Shown: positions 6,824-13,994, counted from the first letter of the stretch. The stretch is DNA of 14,791 bases from an uncultured Clostridia bacterium (GCA_934167835.1 CAKPLZ010000016.1:1-14791); one strand, 5' to 3'. The notes: a model not told the origin generated them from the letters alone. Numbers and translations are program-made.

Positions 6824-7948
6824 ATGATGGAATCAGAATATGAAGATAATAACAATGGCATGATGGATGGAACAGCATTAATTAAGGTTATAGGAGTTGG
6901 AGGAGCTGGAAACAATGCTATTAATAGAATGATAGAATCAGGAATAAAAGGCGTTGAATTTATTGCTGTAAACACAGATAGACAAGCTCTTCAAATATCA
7001 AAAGCAAGTACACGTATACAAATTGGTGAAAAGCTTACTAGAGGATTAGGAGCAGGAGCAAATCCAGATATTGGATCACAAGCTGCAGAAGAAAGTAAAT
7101 CAGAAATTGCAGAGGTTCTTCGTGGTGCAGATATGGTATTCGTTACAGCAGGTATGGGCGGAGGAACAGGAACAGGAGCTGCTCCAATAGTTGCTGCAAC
7201 AGCTAAAGAATTAGGAATTTTAACAATAGGAGTTGTTACAAAACCATTTACTTTTGAAGGTAAGAAAAGACTTACTCAAGCTGAAAGAGGAATTCAAAAT
7301 TTAAAAGAAAAAGTAGATACTTTAGTTGTAATTCCAAATGATAAATTATTACAAATTATAGACAGAAAAACATCAATAGTAGAAGCATTCAAAATGGCTG
7401 ATGATGTGTTAAGACAAGGTGTTCAAGGTATATCAGATTTAATTTCTGTACCTGGTTTAATTAACTTAGACTTTGCCGATGTTAAAGCCGTAATGCTAAA
7501 TACAGGTATGGCACACATGGGTATAGGTAGAGCAAGTGGAGAAAATAGAGCAGAGGACGCTGCAAAAGAAGCAATTCAAAGTCCATTACTAGAAACAACA
7601 ATAGAAGGAGCAAGAGGAGTAATTATTAATATTACAGGTGGACCAGATTTAGGATTACAAGAAGCAAATACTGCTGCTGAACTTGTTCAACGCAGTGTTG
7701 ACCCAGAAGCAAACATTATATTTGGTGTTGTAACAGATGAAAGTCTTGGAGACGAAATTCAAATTACTGTTATTGCAACAGGATTTGAAAAAGAAGATAA
7801 TATATCAACAATAGGTGTTGAAAACCTAGTAAATAATACTTGGAACAAAAAAATAAACTCAATACCTACAAGCCAAGAATCAAGATCTGATAATCAAAAT
7901 GATTTAGATATACCTTCTTTCTTAAGAAAAAAGGGAAATAAAATATAA
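6824..7948 (+). CDS. ftsZ: Cell division GTPase FtsZ
   Basis: FtsZ is the tubulin homologue that polymerises into the division ring. The start at 6824 (MMESEYED) is preferred because GGGAGGA lies about 10 bases upstream; an earlier in-frame ATG at 6779 overlaps the ftsA stop but has no ribosome site. The product is 374 residues. Motifs: KVIGVGGAGNNAINRM (21-36), tubulin signature GGGTGTGAAP (112-121), VIPNDKLL and the T7-loop region VPGLINLDFADVK. A variable linker of about 40 residues leads to the conserved C-terminal peptide LDIPSFLRKK that binds FtsA. Intact; CGG occurs only out of frame (GGC GGA). Confidence 0.97.
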   Translation: MMESEYEDNNNGMMDGTALIKVIGVGGAGNNAINRMIESGIKGVEFIAVNTDRQALQISKASTRIQIGEKLTRGLGAGANPDIGSQAAEESKSEIAEVLRGADMVFVTAGMGGGTGTGAAPIVAATAKELGILTIGVVTKPFTFEGKKRLTQAERGIQNLKEKVDTLVVIPNDKLLQIIDRKTSIVEAFKMADDVLRQGVQGISDLISVPGLINLDFADVKAVMLNTGMAHMGIGRASGENRAEDAAKEAIQSPLLETTIEGARGVIINITGGPDLGLQEANTAAELVQRSVDPEANIIFGVVTDESLGDEIQITVIATGFEKEDNISTIGVENLVNNTWNKKINSIPTSQESRSDNQNDLDIPSFLRKKGNKI

Positions 7949-7970
7949 GTACATAGAATAATATGATTTT

Positions 7971-8011
7971 AAAAAAGAAATAGTCTATTTTGGTAGATTA
8001 TTTCTTTTTTT
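7971..8011 (+). terminator. Terminator after ftsZ
   Basis: AAAAAAGAAATAGTCTA pairs with TAGATTATTTCTTTTTT (one G-T pair), loop TTTTGG, with a long T-run. Separates the division genes from the sporulation pair. Confidence 0.85.
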
Positions 8012-8078
8012 CGCGTCTAAAAAAAGACAGACTTTTCAAAATTTTAGTAGTAAAATACATTAAAACGAGGTACAAGAA

Positions 8079-8946
8079 ATGACATTGTATATAGATATTA
8101 TTTTTTTTGAAAATATTATTATGAATGCAATAATAATACTTGCTTCTGGAATAATATTAAAATGTCAATTTAAAATATGGAGAAACTTAATCGCGAGCAC
8201 TATAGGAGCAATTTATGCGGTACTTATTTATACTTCCAATTTAAAAATTTATTCAAATTTCTATCTAAAAATATTATTATCATTTGCAATTATTTACATA
8301 GCATTTAATCCACAAAATTTCAAAAGTTTCATAAAATGCACTATGATTTTTTATTTAACTTCCTTTACTTTTGGAGGAGTTGCATTTGCGCTTTTATATT
8401 TTAAAAACACAAATGATGTATTCTTCAAAAATGGAGTTTTGATTAGTACATATCCAATAAAAATGATACTTGCAGGTGGGATTCTAGGATTTATTATAAT
8501 TACAATCTCATTTAAAAATATTAAGGGAAGACTAACAAAAAACGACATGTTATGCACTGTAAATTTACGGCAATGATGTAAATGTAAAAGCAATTATTGA
8601 TACAGGTAATTTTTTGACAGAACCCATAACTAAAAGACCTGTTATTGTGGTTGAAAAGGCAAAATTAGAAGAGATTTACCCTAAAAACATATTGGATAAT
8701 GTTTCAAACATAATAAACGGCCAAAACATAAATTTAGGCGAATTTGCATCAAAAATAAAAATCATTCCATTTAAATCACTTGGCAAAGAAAATGGAATCC
8801 TTTTAGGGGTAAAAATGGACGAAGTACAAATTATATATCAGGATTTAGAATATGAAATCAAAAACATAATTATAGGAATTTACAATGGAAGTTTAAGTAA
8901 AAATGGAAAATATTCAGCATTAGTAGGAGTAGGAATTTTTCAGTAA
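8079..8946 (+). CDS. spoIIGA: Sigma-E processing peptidase SpoIIGA, with CGG +1 frameshift site
   Basis: SpoIIGA is a membrane-embedded aspartic protease that cleaves pro-sigma-E in the mother cell after septation. The N-terminal half (1-150) is hydrophobic with about five membrane segments (starting MTLYIDIIFFENIIMNAI). The frame breaks at C8568; skipping it gives 288 residues (Bacillus about 309). The soluble half after the site carries the catalytic IIDTGNFL motif (Asp174), the partner PVIVVE, and IIPFKSLGKENGILLGVK. In the zero frame the protein ends right after the membrane domain (CGG CAA TGA), so a protease is made only if the frame changes. A GAGGT site precedes the ATG. It is followed 28 bases later by its substrate gene sigE, the usual arrangement. 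I see no convincing Spo0A box upstream. Confidence 0.93.
8568..8571 (+). other. +1 frameshift site 4 (CGGC) in spoIIGA
   Basis: Zero frame: AAT TTA CGG CAA TGA. Dropping C8568: AAT TTA GGC AAT GAT GTA, leading into VKAIIDTGNFL. This is the only site with GGC and not GGA. The family residue at this loop position is variable, so glycine is inferred from the other sites. Confidence 0.85.
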
Positions 8947-8974
8947 TTTGTTTTTTTATACGAAAGGAGAAAAC

Positions 8975-9692
8975 ATGAATTTTTTATGTATTTTACGAGA
9001 AGAATTTAAAAAATATTTTAAAACAGAGGATATTGTTACAGGTGTTTTTTATATAGCAGGAAGTCAATCATTGCCACCACCACTTCCACCGCAGGAAGAA
9101 GAAAAAATGCTTAAAAGACTTCAAAATGATGATTTTGAGGCAAGGCAAATATTGGTAGAACATAATTTAAGGTTAGTAGTATACATAGCCAAAAAATTTG
9201 AAAACACAGGAATTGGAATTGAGGACCTAATATCAATAGGAACAATAGGCCTTATGAAAGCAATTAATACTTTTAACAATGGTAAAAATATCAAACTTGC
9301 AACATACGCATCAAGATGTATAGAAAATGAAATATTAATGTACTTAAGAAGAAGTAACAAAACTAAAGGCGAAATTTCAATAGATGAGCCATTAAACCAA
9401 GATGGAGATGGAAACGAATTACTTTTGTCTGATATTTTAGGGACTGATGATGATATAACATCAAGAGCTATGGAAGAAGAAGTTGATAGAACTCTATTAA
9501 AATCAGCTATTTCAAGACTAAATCCACGTGAAAAAAATATTATGGAATTAAGATTTGGGTTTAAAAGTGGGGAAGAAAAAACGCAAAAAGAAGTAGCAGA
9601 TTTACTTCGGAATATCACAAAGTTATATTTCAAGAATAGAGAAAAAAATCATGAATAAAATGAAAAAAGACATAATGAGCAAAACTGGGTAA
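8975..9692 (+). CDS. sigE: Pro-sigma-E sporulation sigma factor, with CGG +1 frameshift site
   Basis: Sigma-E is the first mother-cell sigma factor of sporulation. The ATG at 8975 is chosen because AAAGGAG stands 5 bases before it. The N-terminal 25-30 residues are a pro-sequence (MNFLCILREEFKKYF), and FYIAGSQSLPPPLPP matches the SpoIIGA cleavage region of Bacillus pro-sigma-E. Region 2 follows: NLRLVVYIAKKFENTGIGIE, DLISIGTIGLMKAINTFN, then LATYASRCIENEILMYLRR and LLLSDILGTDDD. Region 4 contains LNPREKNIMELRFG. The frame breaks at C9608 inside the region 4.2 helix-turn-helix; skipping it gives VADLLGISQSYISRIEKK and a total of 238 residues (Bacillus 239). Without the shift the DNA-reading helix for the -35 element is lost. 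sigG, which often follows sigE, is absent here. Confidence 0.95.
9608..9611 (+). other. +1 frameshift site 5 (CGGA) in sigE
   Basis: Zero frame: TTA CTT CGG AAT ATC ACA and on to TGA 17 codons later. Dropping C9608: TTA CTT GGA ATA TCA CAA, giving LLGISQSYISR. The glycine at the helix turn (residue 212) is conserved in this sigma family. Confidence 0.9.
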
Positions 9693-9721
9693 AAATAAAA
9701 GACACAAAAACTTGCAAAATT

Positions 9722-9751
9722 TCATATTATGAAGTAAAATATATGTATATT
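9722..9751 (+). promoter_or_regulatory. Possible sigma-E-like promoter for the small membrane protein
   Basis: TTCATATTA (-35-like, close to the Bacillus KMATATTT) is followed after 14 bases by TGTATATT, a partial match to CATACAAT. The spacing is right for sigma-E; the -10 is weak. Position directly after sigE makes a sigma-E target attractive but unproven. Confidence 0.35.
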
Positions 9752-9774
9752 ATTTTTAGAGAGAAGTGATAAGT

Positions 9775-9945
9775 ATGAAAGTATATGACAAAGAAATGTA
9801 CAATAGACAGGAGAGTTTAAGAACAGTAATAGTTTTAGTAATAGTTTTTTTACTTGGTTTTTTTGCCGGTTACATGGCACATTCTTTAAAGGAAAACCAT
9901 GATCCAAGAAGTACAAATAGTACTTATATAGTTGAAGAGAAATAA
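9775..9945 (+). CDS. Small single-span membrane protein, 56 aa, unknown function
   Basis: I do not recognise a family. ATG at 9775 follows a weak AGAAGTGAT site. The polar N-terminus (MKVYDKEMYNRQESLR) leads to one strong membrane segment, TVIVLVIVFLLGFFAGYMAH (residues 17-36), then a short polar tail with DPRSTNSTY. No cysteines and no lipobox. It has its own possible promoter and a clear terminator, so it is a single-gene unit between sigE and the DedA gene. Codon use matches neighbours. The real-gene call rests on the coherent topology and flanking signals. Confidence 0.7.
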   Translation: MKVYDKEMYNRQESLRTVIVLVIVFLLGFFAGYMAHSLKENHDPRSTNSTYIVEEK

Positions 9946-9951
9946 TAAAGT

Positions 9952-9983
9952 AAAGAGCGTTTGAAATTCAAATGCTCTTTTTT
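9952..9983 (+). terminator. Terminator after the small membrane protein
   Basis: AAAGAGCGTTTG pairs with CAAATGCTCTTT (one G-T pair) around a 5-base loop, followed by a T-run. Begins 6 bases after the stop codon. Confidence 0.9.
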
Positions 9984-10010
9984 CATATTATTAAATATAC
10001 TGAATACAAT
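9983..10010 (+). promoter_or_regulatory. Possible sigma-E-like promoter for the DedA gene
   Basis: TCATATTA (9983-9990) and AATACAAT (10003-10010; consensus CATACAAT, 7 of 8) with a 12-base spacer, a little short. The -35-like TTTCATATTAT string is identical to that upstream of the small membrane protein. No good sigma-A promoter is seen before the DedA gene. Confidence 0.3.
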
Positions 10011-10069
10011 TAAAACATAAGGAATTCAATAAAAATGAATTTAAGCAATATGTAAATTGGGAGGAAAGA

Positions 10070-10717
10070 GTGGAAAATATAATTATTGAAACAATCAATC
10101 ATTTTGGATATTTAGGAATAGTTTTATTGATTGCAATAGAAAATTTATTTCCACCGATACCATCAGAAGTGATATTAACATTTGGCGGATTTGCCACAAC
10201 TATTACCAACATAACATTAATAGGAGCAATAATAGCATCAACAATAGGGTCTGTAATAGGAGCAATTATACTGTATTGGATAGGTTACATTTTAAATGAA
10301 GAAAAACTATATTCATTTACAAAAAGCAAATTTGGAAAAATATTAGGAATTAAGAAAGAAAATATAAACAAAGCATTTTCATGGTTTAACTCAAAAGGAA
10401 ATTATGCGGTATTTTTTGGAAGATTTATACCAATAGTAAGAAGCCTAGTATCAATACCAGCAGGAATGTCAAAAATGCCACAAATACCATTCATAATTCT
10501 AACAACAATAGGCAGCCTAATTTGGAACACGCTACTAATAACACTCGGCAAAATTGCAGGAGAATCCTGGAGCAAAATCGCTGGATATGTAGGAGGATAT
10601 TCAGATATAATTTGGATAGTGTTTGGAATAATATTTATTTTAGGAACGGTCTCATACTACAAAAAGAAAAGGCAAAGAATACAAGTAATAATATTCAAGA
10701 AAAAACATGCAAAATAA
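10070..10717 (+). CDS. DedA family membrane protein
   Basis: DedA proteins are integral membrane proteins; members have been shown to flip undecaprenyl phosphate or phosphatidylethanolamine, and others affect membrane charge and drug tolerance. The 215-residue protein starts with GTG (MENIIIETINHFGYLG), supported by GGGAGGAAA just upstream. It has the re-entrant NLFPPIPSEVILTFGGF segment (26-42), a glycine-rich helix, and the conserved FGRFIPIVRSLVSIPAGMSK motif (116-135) with the key arginines, then two C-terminal membrane helices and a basic tail. Length is typical. Single gene, with no terminator I can see before the tRNA promoter. GCG GTA, CTC GGC and ACG GTC carry CGG out of frame without any frame change. 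Confidence 0.92.
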   Translation: MENIIIETINHFGYLGIVLLIAIENLFPPIPSEVILTFGGFATTITNITLIGAIIASTIGSVIGAIILYWIGYILNEEKLYSFTKSKFGKILGIKKENINKAFSWFNSKGNYAVFFGRFIPIVRSLVSIPAGMSKMPQIPFIILTTIGSLIWNTLLITLGKIAGESWSKIAGYVGGYSDIIWIVFGIIFILGTVSYYKKKRQRIQVIIFKKKHAK

Positions 10718-10821
10718 TGAAATATGCATAAAATTTCCATTATCAACATATAATTAAAACAACGCAAGAGCTTATGAATACAAAAGGCAACCTCAAAATT
10801 TACACTTTTTTCAAAAAATGC

Positions 10822-10851
10822 TTGACAAGAGGTTAGTTAAAGGAGTATAAT
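10822..10851 (+). promoter_or_regulatory. Promoter of the initiator tRNA
   Basis: TTGACA (10822-10827), 18-base spacer, TATAAT (10846-10851): both hexamers are perfect consensus. Transcription would start about 10 bases before the tRNA. Confidence 0.9.
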
Positions 10852-10867
10852 AGTTATGTTAAAACAT

Positions 10868-10943
10868 CGCGGGGTAGAGCAGTTGGCAGCTCGTCGGGCT
10901 CATAACCCGGAGGTCGTAAGTTCGAGTCTTACCCCCGCAACCA
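10868..10943 (+). tRNA. Initiator tRNA-fMet (CAT anticodon)
   Basis: Full cloverleaf with encoded CCA. The acceptor CGCGGGG pairs with CCCCGCA except for C1-A72, the mismatch that marks bacterial initiator tRNA. The D stem is GAGC/GCTC with A11-T24. The anticodon arm is TCGGG-CTCATAA-CCCGG, with the three G-C pairs typical of initiators. The T arm is GTAAG-TTCGAGT-CTTAC. It closely resembles E. coli tRNA-fMet. Confidence 0.97.
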
Positions 10944-10956
10944 AGTAAAGTAAAGG

Positions 10957-10985
10957 CTCCCAGCGATTAGCTGGGAGTTATTTTT
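10957..10985 (+). terminator. Hairpin/terminator after tRNA-fMet
   Basis: CTCCCAGC pairs with GCTGGGAG (8 bp, loop GATTA) followed by TTATTTTT. The broken T-run may allow partial readthrough into the ABC-F leader that starts only a few bases later. Confidence 0.8.
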
Positions 10986-11002
10986 GTTATAGGAGGAAAA
11001 TT

Positions 11003-11077
11003 ATGAATAAAAAACAAAATTTTATGAATAAAATAAAACATAGAAGCTTCGGCTGTGCAGCTATTACAACGAGATAA
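11003..11077 (+). CDS. Leader peptide of the ABC-F attenuator, 24 codons
   Basis: A perfect AGGAGG lies 6 bases before the ATG at 11003. The 24-residue peptide starts MNKKQNFMNKIKH and ends RSFGCAAITTR with stop TAA at 11075-11077. Codons 20-24 lie inside the alternative hairpin arms of the attenuator, so ribosome position on this peptide should decide which hairpin forms. Short translated leaders like this precede many antibiotic-resistance ABC-F and methylase genes in Firmicutes. Confidence 0.75.
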   Translation: MNKKQNFMNKIKHRSFGCAAITTR

Positions 11078-11130
11078 TTGCTATAGGTTGTAATAGTTAA
11101 AAGTTATAGCAAATATATCTCGTTATTTTT
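11059..11130 (+). promoter_or_regulatory. Transcription attenuator (anti-terminator / terminator switch)
   Basis: Two competing pairings are visible. Anti-terminator: 11059-11070 (AGCTATTACAAC) with 11087-11098 (GTTGTAATAGTT), 12 bp with one G-T pair. Terminator: 11068-11085 (AACGAGATAATTGCTATA) with 11105-11124 (TATAGCAAATATATCTCGTT), then ATTTTT. The anti-terminator loop contains the 5' arm of the terminator, so they exclude each other. A ribosome that finishes the leader covers the first arm and favours termination; one stalled near the leader start leaves it free and favours readthrough into the ABC-F gene. Confidence 0.8.
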
Positions 11131-11159
11131 AAGAATTAAAAGATAAGGAGATATAAAAG

Positions 11160-12714
11160 ATGATAGAAATAGAATTAAATAATGTAAAAAAGAATTTTGG
11201 ACTAAAAAATGTTTTAGATGGAGTAAGCTTTGAAGTGAAGACAGGAGAGAGAATTTCACTAATTGGAGAAAACGGCTCTGGAAAATCAACTATTTTAAAA
11301 ATAATTAGTGGCGATGAAAAACAAGATACTCGGAAATATAAATATTAGAAAAGGTGCTACTATAGGATATTTAAAGCAAATATATGAAAAAGAACAAGAA
11401 GATATAATAGTTGAAAATTACCTAAAAGGAAGCTTTAAGGAATTTACTCTTATGGAAAACAGGCTAAGAGAATTGGAAAACGAAATGGCAGATCCAAATC
11501 AAAATTTAGAGCAAGTTCTTCAAAAATATGGAAGATTGCAAGAAAAATATATTGCTTTAGGTGGATATGAATTAGAAGAAAAATTTAAAAAGATTTGTTC
11601 AGGGTTTAAATTTGATAATGATTTCTTAAAGAAAGAATATAACACCCTAAGTGGAGGAGAAAAAACAATAGTAAATTTAGCTACTATTCTTTTAAAAAAT
11701 CCGAATGTGTTGCTTTTAGATGAGCCTACAAATCATTTAGATATTGAAATGCTTGAATGGCTAGAAAACTTCTTAATAGAGTATAAAGGTACAATACTTC
11801 TAATTTCACATGATAGGTATTTCCTAGATAAAGTTGCAACTAAAACAGTGTTATTAGAAAACGGGCATACAAAAATCTATTTTGGAAATTATTCATATTT
11901 CATCGAAGAAGATGAGAGAAGAACATTAGCAGAGTTTGAACTATATAAAACTCAGCAAAAGCAAATAGAAAAAATGAAGGAGTCTATCAAAAAATTAAGA
12001 GAATTTGGAAGACTTGCTGGAAATGAAATGTTCTTTAAAAGAGCAAAATCAATTGAAAAAAGATTGGAAAAAATTGAAGTTATAGAAAAGAGAGTAGATA
12101 AAAAACTTCCAATTACAATAAATTCTTGTAGCAAAACAGGAAAGGACATTTTAGTTATAAAAAACCTAACCAAGAGCTATGGAGATAATGTAATATTTAA
12201 AAACTTCAATATGGAAGTTTATGGAGGAGAAAAAGTTCAATTAAAAGGCAAAAATGGCTCTGGAAAATCAACACTTATAAAAATAATTTTAGGCAGGGAT
12301 AATGACTTTAGTGGAGAAATAAAAATAAATCCATCAGTGAAAATTGGATATATTCCTCAAGAAATAAAGTTTCAAAATGAATCTGATACAATATTAGATT
12401 ACTGCCTAAATAATTTTGGTGGAAGTGAAACGCAGTCAAGAACATTTTTAGCCAAGTACATGTTCTATGGAGAAAATGTTTTTAAAAGGTTAAAGGAATT
12501 ATCTGGAGGAGAAAGAGTAAGACTTTTAATTGCAGAACTTGTGATTAAACAGACTAACTTTTTGATATTGGATGAGCCAACTAACCATTTGGATATTTCA
12601 ACAAGGGAAATACTTGAAGATAACTTAAAGGCATATTCAGGAACTATACTCTTTGTTTCACATGATAGGTATTTTGCAAGGAAGATTGCAGAAAGAGAAA
12701 TTGAATTGCGATAA
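11160..12714 (+). CDS. ABC-F ribosomal protection-type ATPase, with CGG +1 frameshift site
   Basis: Twin-ATPase protein of the ABC-F class; the long leader attenuator and sequence flavour suggest the antibiotic-resistance type (ribosome protection against lincosamides, streptogramins, pleuromutilins or macrolides), but the drug cannot be told. The ATG follows AAGGAG. The frame breaks at C11331; skipping it gives 517 residues. First ATPase: Walker A GENGSGKS (36-43), LSGGEKT (from 163), LDEPTNHLD (from 186), SHDRYFL. Interdomain arm (about 245-320) with KLREFGRLAGNEMFFKRAKS. Second ATPase: Walker A GKNGSGKS (363-370), LSGGERVR (from 447), LDEPTNHLD, VSHDRYFARK. The protein ends shortly after the last switch region (AEREIELR), a compact C-terminus without the extension some members have. 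Zero frame would yield only 62 residues. Confidence 0.9.
11331..11334 (+). other. +1 frameshift site 6 (CGGA) in the ABC-F gene
   Basis: Zero frame: GAT ACT CGG AAA TAT AAA TAT TAG. Dropping C11331: GAT ACT GGA AAT ATA AAT ATT, giving DTGNINIRKGATIGYL. A glycine after the D-(T/S) pair (residue 58) is standard in ABC-F proteins at this point after Walker A. Confidence 0.9.
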
Positions 12715-12749
12715 TAGATGTAAATTACATTGCAAATGATGGAACAAAA

Positions 12750-12776
12750 AGCCTTGAAATAAGGCTAGTTCTATTT
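12750..12776 (+). terminator. Weak hairpin after the ABC-F gene
   Basis: AGCCTT pairs with AAGGCT around GAAAT, followed by AGTTCTATTT. Short stem and poor T-run, so only a possible terminator. The rest of 12715-12896 shows no gene; I see no clear sigma-A promoter for the next gene in it. Confidence 0.4.
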
Positions 12777-12896
12777 GAATGCGTTCGTAATGCTTTATGA
12801 CATACAATGTCTAAGACGAATATAAAAAAACGTATCAGAATGAGCTGATTTGGAAGTATGTGGGAGATTTGTGGGAGTAGATAAAAAGGAGAGATT

Positions 12897-13994
12897 ATGG
12901 AGAATAAGAAAGATTATTATGAAATAACTCAATTAGAAAATTTAAATAGAAAACTTAAAAGAATTAGAATAAAAAAGATGCCAAATACATTTTTAAGTAT
13001 TATCAATAAAAAGTTTGATGAGGTAACTATTTCAAGATGTTTAGCATTTTTATTAAACCCACAAAACACTACGATAAAGATCATAAAAGAATTGCTAGAT
13101 GTTTCTAAAATTCCTGAGGATGAGGAGAATTTTGGTGAATTATTAGACAATGAAAGCACATATTTTGAAAATATAGAACTGGAAGAAGCTATTTCAGAGA
13201 GAAGTAGGATAGATATTATGATTGAATTTTCAACTTTTGTAATAGTAATAGAAAACAAGATAAATTCTATGGAAAATAATATTCAATCAGTTAAGTACGA
13301 AGAAGATTTAAAAGGAAATATAAAACCTATAAAGTATATTTGTATTAAACCTAAATATAATCCTACTATAATGGTAAATGAAAAATTTGCACATATTACA
13401 TATAGTCAAATAGTAGAAATACTGAAAACTGTTACAAAATATGAGTTAAAAGAACAGGAAAACTATTGCTTTATAGAAGATTTTATTAAACATGTGGAGG
13501 GATATTTAATGAGTGAAACGCAATTAGAAATAACAGAAGATGTGGAAGTATATATTGATAATCAAGAAGTAATAGATGCAATGATTTCGAATTATAAAAA
13601 GCAATCTGATATAATAGCAGAAAAGCTAGAAGAAATAGTTAAATGTAAATTCGGTGAAAAATTTGAGGTATATAATAATAACAAATGGAAATGTATTCAA
13701 ATTTGGAAGAAGAGCTGGACAAATGAACAGTATAGTGGTATACATTATGAGATTTTGTGGGACGAAAACGGAATAATTGGAAATAATGTTAAAATAATCT
13801 TTGCAATCCATAACGAAGGAAAAACGAGAAATATATTTCCGGAAATCAAACATCGTACAGTTAAAACAGAGAATTATAAAATGAATGATTCAAAAGGTGT
13901 TGTTGAAAATTTGGACCAAATTGCTGAAGAGATGTATAAAATTGCAGAAGAGAATAATGAGGAAATAGATAAGGTGATTGGTAGTAGAAAATAA
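12897..13994 (+). CDS. PD-(D/E)XK nuclease-like protein
   Basis: The 365-residue protein matches the pattern of the PDDEXK_4-type families, predicted metal-dependent nucleases often found in mobile or defence contexts. The catalytic core is visible: RIDIMIEF with Asp106, then IVIENKIN with Glu119-x-Lys121, and a downstream Q130 and Y134 typical of the family. The N-terminal region contains CLAFLLNPQ (residues 48-56), a phrase common in these proteins. The C-terminal half (200-365) is charged and probably binds a partner or substrate; I recognise no domain there. Start ATG follows AAAAGGAG. Monogenic, with a strong terminator. It is intact and in one frame throughout, with CGG only out of frame (AAC GGA, TTC GGT, CCG GAA). 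No partner toxin or methylase gene is next to it in the window. Confidence 0.75.
   Translation: MENKKDYYEITQLENLNRKLKRIRIKKMPNTFLSIINKKFDEVTISRCLAFLLNPQNTTIKIIKELLDVSKIPEDEENFGELLDNESTYFENIELEEAISERSRIDIMIEFSTFVIVIENKINSMENNIQSVKYEEDLKGNIKPIKYICIKPKYNPTIMVNEKFAHITYSQIVEILKTVTKYELKEQENYCFIEDFIKHVEGYLMSETQLEITEDVEVYIDNQEVIDAMISNYKKQSDIIAEKLEEIVKCKFGEKFEVYNNNKWKCIQIWKKSWTNEQYSGIHYEILWDENGIIGNNVKIIFAIHNEGKTRNIFPEIKHRTVKTENYKMNDSKGVVENLDQIAEEMYKIAEENNEEIDKVIGSRK

Noticed and set aside
8021..8056. Spo0A-controlled spoIIG promoter with wide spacing (AAGACA to TAAAAT)
   Set aside because: The hexamers are weak and no convincing 0A box is present; I could not support it beyond the known habit of this operon in Bacillus.
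8948..8974. Upstream TTG start for sigE
   Set aside because: The AAAGGAG site lies inside this stretch and is correctly spaced for the ATG at 8975, which also gives the expected pro-sequence length.
1861..9611. prfB-like slippage of the P-site tRNA (CTT sliding to TTC)
   Set aside because: Two sites have CTT before the C, but the others have AAC, TCT, TTA and ACT, most of which cannot re-pair well one base on; no stop codon and no upstream Shine-Dalgarno-like element is conserved.
1861..11334. Reading the six frame breaks as pseudogenes or as sequencing/assembly errors
   Set aside because: Errors and decay would not place the same base at the same codon phase before the same amino acid six times. 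None lies in a homopolymer run, flanking sequence shows no other damage, and the affected genes include ones that are normally essential (ffh) or under strong selection (trmD, sigE). Raw reads would settle it.
1861..11334. Simple codon reassignment of CGG to another amino acid
   Set aside because: A three-base reassignment would not change the reading frame; here every CGG is followed by a +1 change. Only a four-base or skipping mechanism fits.
12780..12880. Possible recombinase remnant or attachment site between the ABC-F and nuclease genes
   Set aside because: Short palindromes (GACAT/ATGTC) and no recognisable protein pattern; no duplicated tRNA end or repeat was seen to mark an element boundary.
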